Shown here: positions 15,815 through 25,243 of the stretch, in pieces
Position numbering within the stretch: the first letter of the stretch is position 1
How the letters are laid out: every line of letters begins with the position of its first letter
Source of the DNA: Flemingiibacterium sp045579105
Lineage (GTDB): Bacteria > Bacillota > Clostridia > Oscillospirales > CAG-272
Direction: 5' to 3'
Length of the DNA stretch: 57,826 nucleotides
Assembly (NCBI GenBank): GCA_045579105.1
Contig: JAZNLM010000046.1
Location: forward strand, 1-57,826
The notes under the pieces: model-generated
Seen by the model: only the letters and a program-made list of their open reading frames with translations
What the model was told of the DNA's origin: nothing
The model's database searches: none
Translations under genes and position numbers: made by a program

Positions 15815-16215
15815 GCTACAAAGGAAGCGTTGGCAAACGCGGCGAAGACCTTGCCGCACAGTATTTAGAGAAGAACGGCTACACCGTTGTGTCGAGAAAT
15901 TTTCGCGTGTCGCACGATGAGATAGACATTATAGCTGAGGATGAAGGACATATAGTTTTCGTGGAGGTCAAGGCGCGTGCGCAAACGCGCAGTAATATGC
16001 GTTTTGGGCGTCCCTGTACGGCGGTGGATTACCGTAAAAAGCAGAAGCTTCTGCGCTCTGTGTCCGAATACATAAGACGTGAAAAGCCGACAAAGGCACC
16101 GCGAATTGATGTTATTGAGGTGTATTTCCCACCGATAGATGAGGATACGCCGATACACGTATCAGTGCTTTTGCCGACGAAGATAAACCACATTCGAAAT
16201 GCGGTTCACAAGTGA
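15811..16215 (+). CDS. YraN family (UPF0102) putative endonuclease
   Basis: The 134-residue protein belongs to the UPF0102/YraN family, which has a Holliday-junction-resolvase-like nuclease fold. The conserved sequence is 'GEDLAAQYLEKNGYTVVSRN' followed by an 'EIDIIAED' and 'VFVEVKAR' core (the D...ExK-type site). Family function is not settled; the fold implies DNA or RNA cleavage. The gene overlaps rnhB by 4 bases, a pairing widespread in bacteria. The next gene starts 14 bases later. Confidence 0.9.
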   Translation: MSYKGSVGKRGEDLAAQYLEKNGYTVVSRNFRVSHDEIDIIAEDEGHIVFVEVKARAQTRSNMRFGRPCTAVDYRKKQKLLRSVSEYIRREKPTKAPRIDVIEVYFPPIDEDTPIHVSVLLPTKINHIRNAVHK

Positions 16216-16229
16216 TAAGGTAGATTGCT

Positions 16230-17171
16230 ATGAAAAAAATTCCGCTTTTTGATTTACACTGCGACACGCTTTATAAGTGCCACGGAGAAGACGCAAGCCT
16301 TACAGATAATAATTTTGATATATCCCTTAAACGTCTGGACGAATACAAAAAGCACTGTCAGGTGCTCGCTATGTGGAGTGACTCACGCATAGACGACGAC
16401 ACGGCGTACGCGCACTTCTTCGAAGCCCGCGAGCTTCTGTCGCGTGAACTTGAAAATTCCACGCACCGACTTTGCACAAATGATGCCGAGCTTTCGCAAT
16501 GCGAGGCTCACGGTGTCGGAGCGCTGTTCTTGGCCGTTGAAGGCGGTAAACTGCTCGCCAGTGACATAACTCGTCTTGACGAGCTTTACAAAAGCGACGT
16601 GCGATTTTTAACGCTCGTTTGGAATGCTACGTGCGCGATTGGCGGCGGTCACGATACAGACGAAGGTTTGACCGAGTTCGGCGTATCCGTCGTAAAGCGT
16701 TGTCACGAGCTTGGTATTATTCCCGATGTGTCGCATGCGTCGGATAAGATGACTGACGAGGTTATCGCAATAAGCGAAGAAGCCCGCAGACCTTGTATTG
16801 CAACACACTCAAATTCGCGGATGATGCACAAGCACACGCGAAATCTTACCGACGAACGTTTCTCGCGTATCGCGAAAATGGGCGGACTTGTGGGTGTGAG
16901 CCTTGCACCGATTCATTTGACTACGAGCAAAGTTTGCAGTATCGACGATGTGGTGCGCCATATAGAGCACTACCTTGATATTGGCGGCGAGGACACAGTA
17001 TGTCTTGGGTGTGACCTTGACGGAGTTGTACCGCTCCCAGATGGGATTGAGAATGTGTCTGACCTTTACAAAATTGCGGACGAACTTGCAAAGCGTCATC
17101 ACAGTGATGCGCTTGTTGAGAAGATATTTTATAAAAATGCGCGAGATTTTGTTTCGCGCTGGCTGAAATAA
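16230..17171 (+). CDS. Membrane dipeptidase (peptidase family M19)
   Basis: This 313-residue zinc enzyme of the renal dipeptidase family hydrolyses dipeptides, often with a D-amino acid at the C-terminal position. Metal ligands are visible in 'FDLHCDTLY' (His-x-Asp), 'AVEGG' (bridging Glu), 'DVSHASDK' (His) and 'ATHSNSR' (His). The end 'KIFYKNARDFVSRWL' is typical. No signal peptide is present, so it is probably cytoplasmic. It is part of the co-directional run and lies 14 bases after yraN. The natural substrate is not evident. Confidence 0.9.
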   Translation: MKKIPLFDLHCDTLYKCHGEDASLTDNNFDISLKRLDEYKKHCQVLAMWSDSRIDDDTAYAHFFEARELLSRELENSTHRLCTNDAELSQCEAHGVGALFLAVEGGKLLASDITRLDELYKSDVRFLTLVWNATCAIGGGHDTDEGLTEFGVSVVKRCHELGIIPDVSHASDKMTDEVIAISEEARRPCIATHSNSRMMHKHTRNLTDERFSRIAKMGGLVGVSLAPIHLTTSKVCSIDDVVRHIEHYLDIGGEDTVCLGCDLDGVVPLPDGIENVSDLYKIADELAKRHHSDALVEKIFYKNARDFVSRWLK

Positions 17172-17233
17172 ATATAAATTTAAGAACCTAAAGAGAAAGG
17201 AAGTCTTCAAAAAGAGGACTCAGGTTAACTACA

Positions 17234-18721
17234 ATGAACTATACAAGCACCCGAGGCGGTAAAGACTGTGTCAGCGCGGCAGGCGCTATAAAGCAGGGTC
17301 TTGCATCAGATGGCGGACTTTTCATGCCAGAAGCGATACCGCTGCTTACGAAGGGCGATATCGCAAAGCTTTGCGATATGTCGTATGCCGAGCGTGCGGC
17401 TTACATACTTTCGCTTTTTCTTACGGATTACACCTATGACGAGCTTCTATCCGACTGCGAAAAGGCGTATGCCGCTGACCGCTTTGTCGGCGGTGCCGCA
17501 CCGCTTCACAAGCTCGACGACGACACTTTTGTACTTGAACTTTGGCACGGCCCCACGTCGGCATTCAAGGATATGGCGCTTCAGATAATGCCTCGACTTC
17601 TGTCGTCGGCGCTTAAAAAGACGGGCGAAACTCGTACCGCATTCATTCTCGTTGCCACATCGGGAGATACGGGCAAGGCGGCACTTGAAGGTTACCGCGA
17701 TGTTGACGGTGTTAAGATAATGGTGTTCTATCCCGTCGACGGTGTAAGCCGGGTGCAGAAGCTTCAGATGGCGACCCAGCTCGGCGAGAACGTTAATGTA
17801 TGCGCTATCAAGGGTAACTTCGATGACGCGCAGACGGGCGTTAAAAAGATATTCTCCGATAAGGAAACGGCAGAGCTTCTTAACGAAAACGGCGTATTCT
17901 TCAGCAGCGCTAACTCCATAAACTGGGGCAGACTCGCGCCGCAGATTGTTTACTATGTTTCCGCGTACTGCGACCTTATAAACTCGGGTGAGATAGTTTC
18001 GGGCGAGGTTATAGATGTGACCGTTCCGACGGGCAACTTCGGCAACATTTTCGCGGCGTATATCGCAAAGATGATGGGACTTCCGATAAATCGCCTTGTA
18101 TGTGCTTCCAACAAGAATAACATTTTGACCGATTTCCTTCAGACGGGTACATACGACCGCAACAGAAGCTTCTACACTACGATGTCGCCGTCGATGGATA
18201 TTCTCATTTCCTCGAACCTTGAGCGCCTTCTCTACGTTATGAGCGGCAGTGAGAACACCGCGGCACTTATGGCGAAGCTGAACAGCGAAGGGTGCTATAG
18301 CGTTGACGATGAGCTTAAGGCAAAGCTTGACGCTCACTTTACGGGACTTTACTGCGATGAAAAGGAAACCGCAGAAGAAATTAAGCGTACTCTTGACGAG
18401 AACGGTTACCTCATTGACACGCACACCGCAGTTGCGCTTAACTGTGCTAAACAGTATATGAATAAGGACAGAAGCGGCGTTAAGATGGTGGTTGCTTCCA
18501 CGGCAAGCCCGTACAAATTCGCAGCAGATGTTTACGAGTCCGTAACAGCCAACAAGCCGACTGACGAGCTTGCTGCACTTGACGAGCTTGAAAGCCTCAC
18601 GGGCACAGAAATTCCTTATCCGCTTCGCGGCATCGGCGAGCGTAAGATTCGCTTTGAGCGCGTTATAGATAAGGGCGAAATGAAAAACGAAGTGCTCGCG
18701 ACTCTCGGGATTAAGGCGTAA
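17234..18721 (+). CDS. thrC: Threonine synthase
   Basis: ThrC converts O-phosphohomoserine to threonine using pyridoxal phosphate. The 495-residue protein begins 'MNYTSTRGGKDCVSAAGAIK' and has the PLP lysine in 'GPTSAFKDMALQIM' and the phosphate loop in 'VATSGDTGKAALEG'. Its length and the N-terminal extension fit the longer, E. coli/yeast-like class. The ribosome binding site is weak (AGG 10 bases upstream). It lies in the same direction as the phosphomutase-like gene at 12327 that may supply its substrate. A large open frame on the other strand (17447-18946) is a coding shadow. Confidence 0.95.
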   Translation: MNYTSTRGGKDCVSAAGAIKQGLASDGGLFMPEAIPLLTKGDIAKLCDMSYAERAAYILSLFLTDYTYDELLSDCEKAYAADRFVGGAAPLHKLDDDTFVLELWHGPTSAFKDMALQIMPRLLSSALKKTGETRTAFILVATSGDTGKAALEGYRDVDGVKIMVFYPVDGVSRVQKLQMATQLGENVNVCAIKGNFDDAQTGVKKIFSDKETAELLNENGVFFSSANSINWGRLAPQIVYYVSAYCDLINSGEIVSGEVIDVTVPTGNFGNIFAAYIAKMMGLPINRLVCASNKNNILTDFLQTGTYDRNRSFYTTMSPSMDILISSNLERLLYVMSGSENTAALMAKLNSEGCYSVDDELKAKLDAHFTGLYCDEKETAEEIKRTLDENGYLIDTHTAVALNCAKQYMNKDRSGVKMVVASTASPYKFAADVYESVTANKPTDELAALDELESLTGTEIPYPLRGIGERKIRFERVIDKGEMKNEVLATLGIKA

Positions 18722-18767
18722 ATAGTAAAACAACAAAACAGCGCGCGGCGCGGAAAGGAAGGCCCCA

Positions 18768-19517
18768 ATGTCGCTGTACGTTCTTTCAGACACACATTTA
18801 TCAATAAGTGACAACAAGCCGATGGACGTTTTCGGCGCGCGTTGGACGGGGTACACGGAGAAACTTCGTACACACTGGAACAGGCTTATCACTGAGAATG
18901 ATACTGTTGTTATTGCAGGTGATATTTCGTGGGCGATGAGCCACACGGGCGCGCTTGAGGATTTGAAGTTTATAAACAGTCTTAACGGACAAAAGATAAT
19001 CGGGCGAGGAAACCACGATTATTGGTGGACGTCACTGACAAAGCTTAACGCGCTGTGCAAGGACAATGAGCTTGACACGATACGTTTCCTTTACAACAAT
19101 GCGTATGTTGTTGAAGACTTTATAGTGTGTGGCTCGCGCGGCTGGTATATTGACGAGTCAAACCGTAAAATGCCGCAGGAAGCGGATTATCAGAAGATAG
19201 TGGCGCGAGAGGCAATTCGTCTTGAAATAAGTCTTAACGAAGCAAAAAAACTTCAGAGCGAGAAGTATAACGAGGACGGTATTCTTCGCGAGATAATCGT
19301 GTTCCTTCATTTTCCTGCAGATTTCCGCGGATACGTTTGCCGTGAGATTGTGGACGTTATGAAGAACTTCGGTATCAAGCGTTGTTACTACGGACATATC
19401 CACGGTGTTTATGATATACCGCGAAGTGAAGTGTCAGAGGGCATAAAATATACGCTTACCTCTGCGGATTTTCTTGATTTTTCACCGTTGCCGATACTTC
19501 CAGATGCAGATTTTTGA
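18768..19517 (+). CDS. Metallophosphoesterase (calcineurin-like)
   Basis: The 249-residue protein carries the calcineurin-like phosphoesterase motifs in order: 'LSDTHLS' (D-x-H), 'VVIAGDISW' (GD), 'GRGNHDYWW' (GNHD) and 'CYYGHIHG' (GHxH). These bind two metals. The substrate is unknown; relatives are annotated as serine/threonine phosphatases or phosphodiesterases without proof. GGAAGG precedes the ATG by 6 bases. The gene is 46 bases after thrC and is the last in the run before the tig promoter. Confidence 0.88.
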   Translation: MSLYVLSDTHLSISDNKPMDVFGARWTGYTEKLRTHWNRLITENDTVVIAGDISWAMSHTGALEDLKFINSLNGQKIIGRGNHDYWWTSLTKLNALCKDNELDTIRFLYNNAYVVEDFIVCGSRGWYIDESNRKMPQEADYQKIVAREAIRLEISLNEAKKLQSEKYNEDGILREIIVFLHFPADFRGYVCREIVDVMKNFGIKRCYYGHIHGVYDIPRSEVSEGIKYTLTSADFLDFSPLPILPDADF

Positions 19518-19535
19518 TAAAATTCTGAAAAAACC

Positions 19536-19563
19536 TTGACTTTACAAAAAAATATAGTATAAT
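19536..19563 (+). promoter_or_regulatory. Promoter of tig
   Basis: TTGACT (19536-19541), 16 bases, TATAAT (19558-19563). The leader is about 95 bases and contains a GCCCACACGTGCGGC-type inverted repeat near 19621-19636. Confidence 0.75.
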
Positions 19564-19662
19564 ATTATTTGGTATAAATATTAAAATCCCCGCAGTCTGT
19601 GTAAAGCGCAATTTAATGTTGCCCACACGTGCGGCAATATAAATTTTGGAGGAATAAAAAAC

Positions 19663-20967
19663 ATGAGCTTAAAGAATGTAAACAAACTTGAAAACAGCGC
19701 AGTTGAAATCGAATTTACCGCTGATAAGGCGACCTTCGATGCAGCTGTAGACAAGGCGTTCAAGAAAAACCAGAAGAACATTACCGTTCCCGGCTTCCGC
19801 AAGGGTAAGGCTACTCGCGGTATGATTGAGAAGATGTACGGTAAGGGCGTATTCTACGATGAGGCGCTCAACGACATCGTTGGACCTGCATACGAGGAAG
19901 CTATCAAGGATCAGAACTTCGATATCGTAAGCCAGCCCGAGTTTGACGTTGTTTCTATTGAGGACGGCGTTACTTTCAAGGCAAAGTTCTATGTAAAGCC
20001 CGAAGTAGCAATTAAGGATTACCTCGGTATTCCCGTAACCAAGACTGTTCGCGAGGCTACCGACGCTGACGCTGACGCAGAGATCGAGCAGGTTCGCGCT
20101 CGCAACTCCCGTCAGATCGACGTTACCGACCGCGCTGCACAGAATGGTGACCTGACTGTTATCGATTTCGAGGGCTTCGTTGACGGCGTTGCATTCGAGG
20201 GCGGCAAGGCTGAAAGACATCAGCTTACTCTCGGCTCCGGTTCGTTCATCCCCGGATTCGAGGATCAGATCGTTGGCAAGAACATCGGCGATGAGTTCGA
20301 CGTTAACGTAATCTTCCCCACTGAGTACCATGCAGAAGCACTCGCAGGCAAGCCCGCAGTATTTAAGTGCAAGCTCCACGAGATCAAGTTTAACGAGCTT
20401 CCCGAGCTTGACGACGAGTTTGCAAAGGACGTTTCCGAATTTGATACATTTGCTGAATATAAGGCAGACGTTAAGGCAAAGATTCAGGACAGATACAACA
20501 AGGCAGCTGACGGTGAGATTGAGGATCAGCTCATCGTTGCTCTCATCGAAAAGCTTGAGGCTGAGATTCCCCAGCCTATGTTCGATGCTGAAACCGAGAA
20601 CTTTGTTCGCGACTTCGACAGCAGACTCCGCATGCAGGGCCTTGACCTCAAGACCTACTTCCAGTACACAGGTCTTACTCTCGATGCACTCCGCGAGCAG
20701 ATGGCTCCTCAGGCAGAGCGTCAGGTTAAGACCAGACTTGCCCTTGAGAAGATCGTAGAGCTTGAGAAGATCGTTCCCACTGAAGACGAGATTAACGAAG
20801 AGTATGACCGCATGGCAAAGGCGTACAACATGGAGATTGACAAGATCAAGGAAATGATTGACCCTGCTATGGTTACCGCAGATGTATCCGTTAAGAAGGC
20901 AGTTGACCTTGTTAAGGAAAAGGCTGTTGTTACCGAAAAGGCATACGAAGAGCCCAAGGCTGAATAA
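19663..20967 (+). CDS. tig: Trigger factor
   Basis: Trigger factor is the ribosome-bound chaperone and prolyl isomerase for nascent chains. The 434-residue protein has all three domains. The N-terminal ribosome-binding domain contains the signature 'VPGFRKGKATRGM' (residues about 43-55). The FKBP-type PPIase domain spans about 150-245 ('GDLTVIDFEGFVDGVAFEGG'). The C-terminal chaperone arms follow. Length is standard. GGAGG lies 9 bases before the ATG. Codon use is strongly biased, consistent with high expression. It heads the conserved tig-clpP-clpX cluster. Confidence 0.97.
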   Translation: MSLKNVNKLENSAVEIEFTADKATFDAAVDKAFKKNQKNITVPGFRKGKATRGMIEKMYGKGVFYDEALNDIVGPAYEEAIKDQNFDIVSQPEFDVVSIEDGVTFKAKFYVKPEVAIKDYLGIPVTKTVREATDADADAEIEQVRARNSRQIDVTDRAAQNGDLTVIDFEGFVDGVAFEGGKAERHQLTLGSGSFIPGFEDQIVGKNIGDEFDVNVIFPTEYHAEALAGKPAVFKCKLHEIKFNELPELDDEFAKDVSEFDTFAEYKADVKAKIQDRYNKAADGEIEDQLIVALIEKLEAEIPQPMFDAETENFVRDFDSRLRMQGLDLKTYFQYTGLTLDALREQMAPQAERQVKTRLALEKIVELEKIVPTEDEINEEYDRMAKAYNMEIDKIKEMIDPAMVTADVSVKKAVDLVKEKAVVTEKAYEEPKAE

Positions 20968-20992
20968 TTTGGCGTTTTAAGTATAATAATCA

Positions 20993-21015
20993 ACGGGCGG
21001 CCTACGGTCGCCCGT
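20993..21015 (+). other. Strong hairpin between tig and clpP
   Basis: ACGGGCGGCC-TAC-GGTCGCCCGT forms a 10-bp stem with one G-T pair. It is followed by GTGGTTCTTAAAT, not a T-tract, so it is more likely to lower read-through or stabilise the tig transcript end than to stop transcription completely. Confidence 0.6.
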
Positions 21016-21080
21016 GTGGTTCTTAAATAGGAAAAAACATTTTTCGAGCTTTTTTGCATATTTGTATTTAGGAGGATATT

Positions 21081-21671
21081 ATGGCACTTGTACCAATGGT
21101 CGTAGAGCAGACCGTCCGTGGTGAGCGTTCTTACGACATTTATTCCCGTCTTCTTAACGACCGTATTGTATTTTTATCCGATGAGGTCAACGATGCAACG
21201 GCTTCCCTAGTCGTAGCACAGCTTCTTTTCCTCGAAGCGCAGGATCCCGACAAGGATATCAGTCTTTACATTAACAGCCCCGGCGGTTCTATCTCTGCTG
21301 GTATGGCTATATACGACACGATGAACTTTATCAAGTGCGACGTATCGACTATCTGTATCGGTATGGCAGCAAGCATGGGCGCGTTCCTTCTTGCGGCAGG
21401 CACGAAGGGCAAGCGTTTCGCGCTTCCCAACAGCGAGATTATGATTCATCAGCCGCTTCTTGGCGGACTTCAGGGTCAGGCGTCCGATATCAAGATCCAC
21501 GCCGATCACATTATCCGTATCCGCGAGAGAATGAACACCATTTTAGCCGAGCGTACCGGGCAGACTGTAAAGCAGATTGAGAAGGACACTAACCGCGACA
21601 ACTTCCTTACCGCTGACGAGGCGTGCAAGTACGGTCTTATCGACAAGGTAATCGAAAAGAGAGAAAATTAA
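21081..21671 (+). CDS. clpP: ATP-dependent Clp protease proteolytic subunit
   Basis: ClpP is the serine protease barrel that degrades substrates unfolded by ClpX or other AAA+ partners. The 196-residue protein has 'INSPGGSISAGMAIYD', the catalytic Ser in 'GMAASMGAFLL', the catalytic His in 'IMIHQPLGG'-type sequence (here MIHQPLLGG) and the catalytic Asp in 'EKDTNRDNFLT'. GGAGG lies 6 bases before the ATG. clpX starts 3 bases after its stop. The position after tig matches many bacteria. Firm call. Confidence 0.98.
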   Translation: MALVPMVVEQTVRGERSYDIYSRLLNDRIVFLSDEVNDATASLVVAQLLFLEAQDPDKDISLYINSPGGSISAGMAIYDTMNFIKCDVSTICIGMAASMGAFLLAAGTKGKRFALPNSEIMIHQPLLGGLQGQASDIKIHADHIIRIRERMNTILAERTGQTVKQIEKDTNRDNFLTADEACKYGLIDKVIEKREN

Positions 21672-21673
21672 AG

Positions 21674-22978
21674 ATGTCAAACGAAAAGAGTTCAGAAAAC
21701 AAGCTTCATCGCTGTTCGTTCTGCGGCAGGGATGAAACGCAGGTCGCTTATATGATACCGGCTCCTACGGGCGCTATGATATGCGACTTCTGTATCGACG
21801 CATGCAATCAGATTATCTTCGAGCACGAAGAGGCAATGGACGCTATCGACGATGGCGAGCTTTCGCTTGCAACGCTTCCAAGGCCTGCTGAGATAAAGGC
21901 AATGCTCGACGAATACGTTATCGGTCAGGACGCGGCGAAAAAGGTGCTTTCTGTTGCGGTTTACAACCACTACAAGCGTATACTTAACGCTCCCAAGCCG
22001 GTTAAACGTGGCAGAAATATGCCCGAGGAAAAGGCTTCCGACGAGGTTGAAATACAGAAGAGCAACGTACTTCTTCTCGGCTCGACGGGTGTGGGAAAGA
22101 CTTATCTTGCACAGACACTCGCGAAAGCGCTGAAGGTGCCGTTTGCTATCGCGGATGCGACTACTCTGACCGAGGCAGGCTACGTCGGAGAGGACGTTGA
22201 GAATATTCTGCTTCGCCTTATCCAGGCGGCAGATTACGATGTAGAACGAGCCGAGCATGGTATAATTTATATCGACGAAATTGACAAGATTTCACGCAAG
22301 AGCGAAAACCGTTCGATAACCCGCGACGTTTCAGGCGAAGGTGTTCAGCAGGCGCTTCTTAAAATACTTGAAGGAACTGTTTCAAACGTACCCCCGCAGG
22401 GCGGACGCAAGCATCCGAATCAGGAGTTCATTCAGATAAACACAGCAAATATTCTCTTTATCTGCGGCGGAGCTTTCGACAAGCTTGAGGACCTCATCGC
22501 AGACCGTAAGGGAAGTCAGATGGTGGGCTTCACGAGCGACATCAAGAAGAATGACGAAAAGGTTAAGGCAGGCATTTTCAAGGACGTAACTCCGCACGAT
22601 ATTGTGAAGTACGGACTTATTCCCGAGCTTGTGGGACGTATTCCCGTTATCGTATCCCTCGACAGCCTTGACGAGGCAGCACTTGTACGCATCCTTACCG
22701 AGCCGAAGAATGCGCTTGTTAAGCAGTATCAGAAACTCGTCGGTATGGACGGTGCAGAGCTTGTATTCGAGGAAGATGCGGTTAAGGCTATCGCAAAGCT
22801 CGCTATTGAGCGCAACACCGGTGCGCGCGGACTGCGCGCGATCATCGAGGAGATAATGACCGACGTTATGTACGACGTTCCGTCTCGAGATGACGTCAAG
22901 CGCGTTATTATCACCGCTGATGCGGTTAATAAAAAGTGCGCGGCAACGTATGAAACGGCCGCAGCCGATATAGCATAA
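21674..22978 (+). CDS. clpX: ATP-dependent Clp protease ATP-binding subunit ClpX
   Basis: ClpX is the AAA+ unfoldase that feeds ClpP. The 434-residue protein begins with the zinc-binding domain ('CSFCGRDETQV', 'ICDFCIDAC'). It then has Walker A 'LGSTGVGKTYLAQTLAK', Walker B 'GIIYIDEIDKI', the pore loop region 'TEAGYVGEDVE' and the sensor/box VII 'LVGRIPVIV'. I start at the ATG at 21674, which begins 'MSNEKSSENKLHRCSFCG' and follows the clpP stop by 2 bases; an upstream in-frame extension would lie inside clpP. The ribosome binding site is weak, suggesting coupling to clpP translation. Confidence 0.97.
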   Translation: MSNEKSSENKLHRCSFCGRDETQVAYMIPAPTGAMICDFCIDACNQIIFEHEEAMDAIDDGELSLATLPRPAEIKAMLDEYVIGQDAAKKVLSVAVYNHYKRILNAPKPVKRGRNMPEEKASDEVEIQKSNVLLLGSTGVGKTYLAQTLAKALKVPFAIADATTLTEAGYVGEDVENILLRLIQAADYDVERAEHGIIYIDEIDKISRKSENRSITRDVSGEGVQQALLKILEGTVSNVPPQGGRKHPNQEFIQINTANILFICGGAFDKLEDLIADRKGSQMVGFTSDIKKNDEKVKAGIFKDVTPHDIVKYGLIPELVGRIPVIVSLDSLDEAALVRILTEPKNALVKQYQKLVGMDGAELVFEEDAVKAIAKLAIERNTGARGLRAIIEEIMTDVMYDVPSRDDVKRVIITADAVNKKCAATYETAAADIA

Positions 22979-22987
22979 AATAAAGAC

Positions 22988-23022
22988 CGAGGCTGTTCCA
23001 ATCGGAACAGCCTCGATAATTT
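22988..23022. terminator. Bidirectional terminator between clpX and the EF-G-like gene
   Basis: A perfect 12-bp stem, CGAGGCTGTTCC/GGAACAGCCTCG (22988-23015), is followed by ATAATTTTTTT on the plus strand and by GTCTTTATTTTAT on the minus strand. Confidence 0.92.
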
Positions 23023-23024
23023 TT

Positions 23025-25097
23025 TTATTCAGCCTTTGCAGCGTCTGCGATGATCTTTTGCGCAACGTTTGCGGGAACTTCTTCGTAACGCTCAAAGTAG
23101 AAGGTGAATGAGCCGCGGCCCTGCGTGGTTGCACGAAGTGCGATAGGATAATCCATCATCTCTGCCTTCGGAACCTCTGCCTGAACGGTGGTGTAGCCCT
23201 TCTTGCCCTGGGTTGCTTCCATGCCGAGCACACGTCCGCGACGCTTGTTGAGATCGCCTATAACGTCACCCACCATATTGTCGGGAACGATACAGTTGAG
23301 CGCGCCTACAGGCTCGAGAAGCACGGGATTTGCCTTCGGCAGACCATCCTTATATGCAAGGCTTGCCGCCATCTTGAAGGACATTTCAGACGAGTCGACG
23401 TCGTGATACGAGCCGTCGTAAAGGTCAGCGTGGAGTCCTACTACGGGATAACCTGCGAGAACGCCCTTCTGCATTGCTTCCGCAAGTCCCTTTTCAACTG
23501 CAGGGAAGAATCCCTTTGGAACTGCGCCGCCGACTACGCTCTCGGTGAACGTAAGTCCGTCGCCGTCGCCGGGCGCAAACTTGATCTTAACGTGACCGTA
23601 CTGTCCGTGACCGCCTGACTGCTTCTTATGCTTACCTTCGGCTTCAACAGCCTTCTTGATGGTTTCGCGGTACGCGATCTTCGGCTTTTCAAGTACAACG
23701 GATGTGCCAAAGCGGTTCTTTAACTTTGCAACGACCACGTCAAGGTGAATATCGCCAACGCCCGAGATGAGAAGCTGCTTAGTTTCTGCGTTGTTTTCAT
23801 AGCGAGTGGTGAGGTCTTCTTCAAGAAGCTTTGCGATACCAGAGGAGATTTTATCCTCGTCGCCCTTTGCGAGCGGCTTTATAGCCTGCGTTAAGAAAGG
23901 TTCAGGGAATGCGATTCCTCTGTACTTGATGTCCTTTGCAGAAACAGTGAGAGTGTCACCGGTGTTGGTTGCCGCGAGCTTTGCAATCATACCGATATCG
24001 CCGCAACAGAGCGCGTCAACCTCGGTCTGCTTCTTGCCGCGCATGGTGTAGATCTTAGCCATCTTTTCAGCGGTACCGTTTGTGGTGTTGCGGAGCGTCA
24101 TATCACGCTTCAGTGTGCCATTCATAACCTTAAACAGCGACATCTTACCAACGAATGGGTCTGCGACGGTCTTAAATACGAAGATCGAGGTCTCGCCTTC
24201 GGGATCGATTGCGATTTCGTCCTCGCCGTCAGCCGTGATGATAGTTTCGGTCTTGCGAGCCGTCGGACGCGGGAAGGAGTTTGCTATAGTGTCAAGCACT
24301 GCAGTAACGCCCCAAAGCTTTGTAGCCGCGCCGCAGAATACAGGCACGATTTCGCCGTTGATAATGCCGTCATGAACGGCGTTCATCGCTTCATTATATG
24401 TAATGGGTTCTTCATTGAAGAACTTATCCATTAAGTCGTCACTCGTCTGTGCGATCGACTCATAGAGCATATTACGGTATTCCTCGGCGATAGCCTTGAA
24501 ATCCTCTGGGATTTCGGAAACCATATTAGCACCGGTCTTGTCGTAAACCTCTGCCTTCATATCGATGAGGTTCAAGAAACCGATAACCTTGTCGCCTTCG
24601 ATCATCGGAATAAGAAGGGGACATACGGTAACGCCGAACTTTTCACGAAGGGAGTCGAAAACTCTCTTGAATCTTGCTTCGCCGTCATCAAAGCGGTTGA
24701 TGAAGAATGCCTTCGGGATACCTTCGGTTTCGGCGTATTCCCAAGCAAGCTCGGTACCAACCTCAACGCCGCTACGTCCGTCAACAACGATAAGTGCGCT
24801 ATCTGCAACCCTTATACCCTCGAGCATTTCACCCGTGAAATCGAGATAACCGGGAGTGTCAAGGATATTTACCTTGCTGTCCTGCCATTCAAACGGCTCA
24901 ACGGTTGTGGAAAGAGAAAAACCACGGCGGATTTCCTCGGGATCATAGTCACTTACAGTGTTTCCCTCTGGGGTCTTTCCGAGACGGTCAGTCGCTTTTG
25001 CGAGATAAAGCATAGCCTCGCAAAGCGAAGTCTTTCCGCTTCCTCCGTGTCCGAGTAAGGCGACGTTACGTATACTTTTTGTGGTAATCTTGTCCAT
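23025..25097 (-). CDS. Elongation factor G-like translational GTPase (EF-G2 type)
   Basis: The 690-residue protein has the five-domain EF-G layout but belongs to the divergent EF-G-like group, not canonical FusA. G1 is 'LLGHGGSGKTSL' and G3 'DTPGYLDF'. The switch I element reads RGFSLS instead of the canonical RGITIT, and G4 reads NRFD instead of NKxD. Domain IV has 'SGGHGQYGHVKI', and the domain V end 'MDYPIALRATTQGRGSF' is typical. Such paralogues often lack full translocase activity and their role is unsettled. GGAG lies 8 bases before the ATG and a promoter at 25244-25272 gives a leader of about 140 bases. The canonical fusA would be elsewhere in the genome. Confidence 0.88.
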   Translation of the reverse strand: MDKITTKSIRNVALLGHGGSGKTSLCEAMLYLAKATDRLGKTPEGNTVSDYDPEEIRRGFSLSTTVEPFEWQDSKVNILDTPGYLDFTGEMLEGIRVADSALIVVDGRSGVEVGTELAWEYAETEGIPKAFFINRFDDGEARFKRVFDSLREKFGVTVCPLLIPMIEGDKVIGFLNLIDMKAEVYDKTGANMVSEIPEDFKAIAEEYRNMLYESIAQTSDDLMDKFFNEEPITYNEAMNAVHDGIINGEIVPVFCGAATKLWGVTAVLDTIANSFPRPTARKTETIITADGEDEIAIDPEGETSIFVFKTVADPFVGKMSLFKVMNGTLKRDMTLRNTTNGTAEKMAKIYTMRGKKQTEVDALCCGDIGMIAKLAATNTGDTLTVSAKDIKYRGIAFPEPFLTQAIKPLAKGDEDKISSGIAKLLEEDLTTRYENNAETKQLLISGVGDIHLDVVVAKLKNRFGTSVVLEKPKIAYRETIKKAVEAEGKHKKQSGGHGQYGHVKIKFAPGDGDGLTFTESVVGGAVPKGFFPAVEKGLAEAMQKGVLAGYPVVGLHADLYDGSYHDVDSSEMSFKMAASLAYKDGLPKANPVLLEPVGALNCIVPDNMVGDVIGDLNKRRGRVLGMEATQGKKGYTTVQAEVPKAEMMDYPIALRATTQGRGSFTFYFERYEEVPANVAQKIIADAAKAE

Positions 25098-25243
25098 TGT
25101 GAGATGCTCCTTTTCTGTATATTCTATATAGGGAATTTATCCGCCCGAGCGCTGCTGTTGCGCCAGACTCAGGTAGGCGAATATATATAATTTCTACTTG
25201 TTTGTGGATAAATCATAATATTCGATAACTGACTACATCATAT

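Noticed and set aside
17447..18946. 499-codon open frame on the minus strand opposite thrC
   Set aside because: Antisense to threonine synthase; the composition is that of a reverse-frame shadow and no family was recognised.
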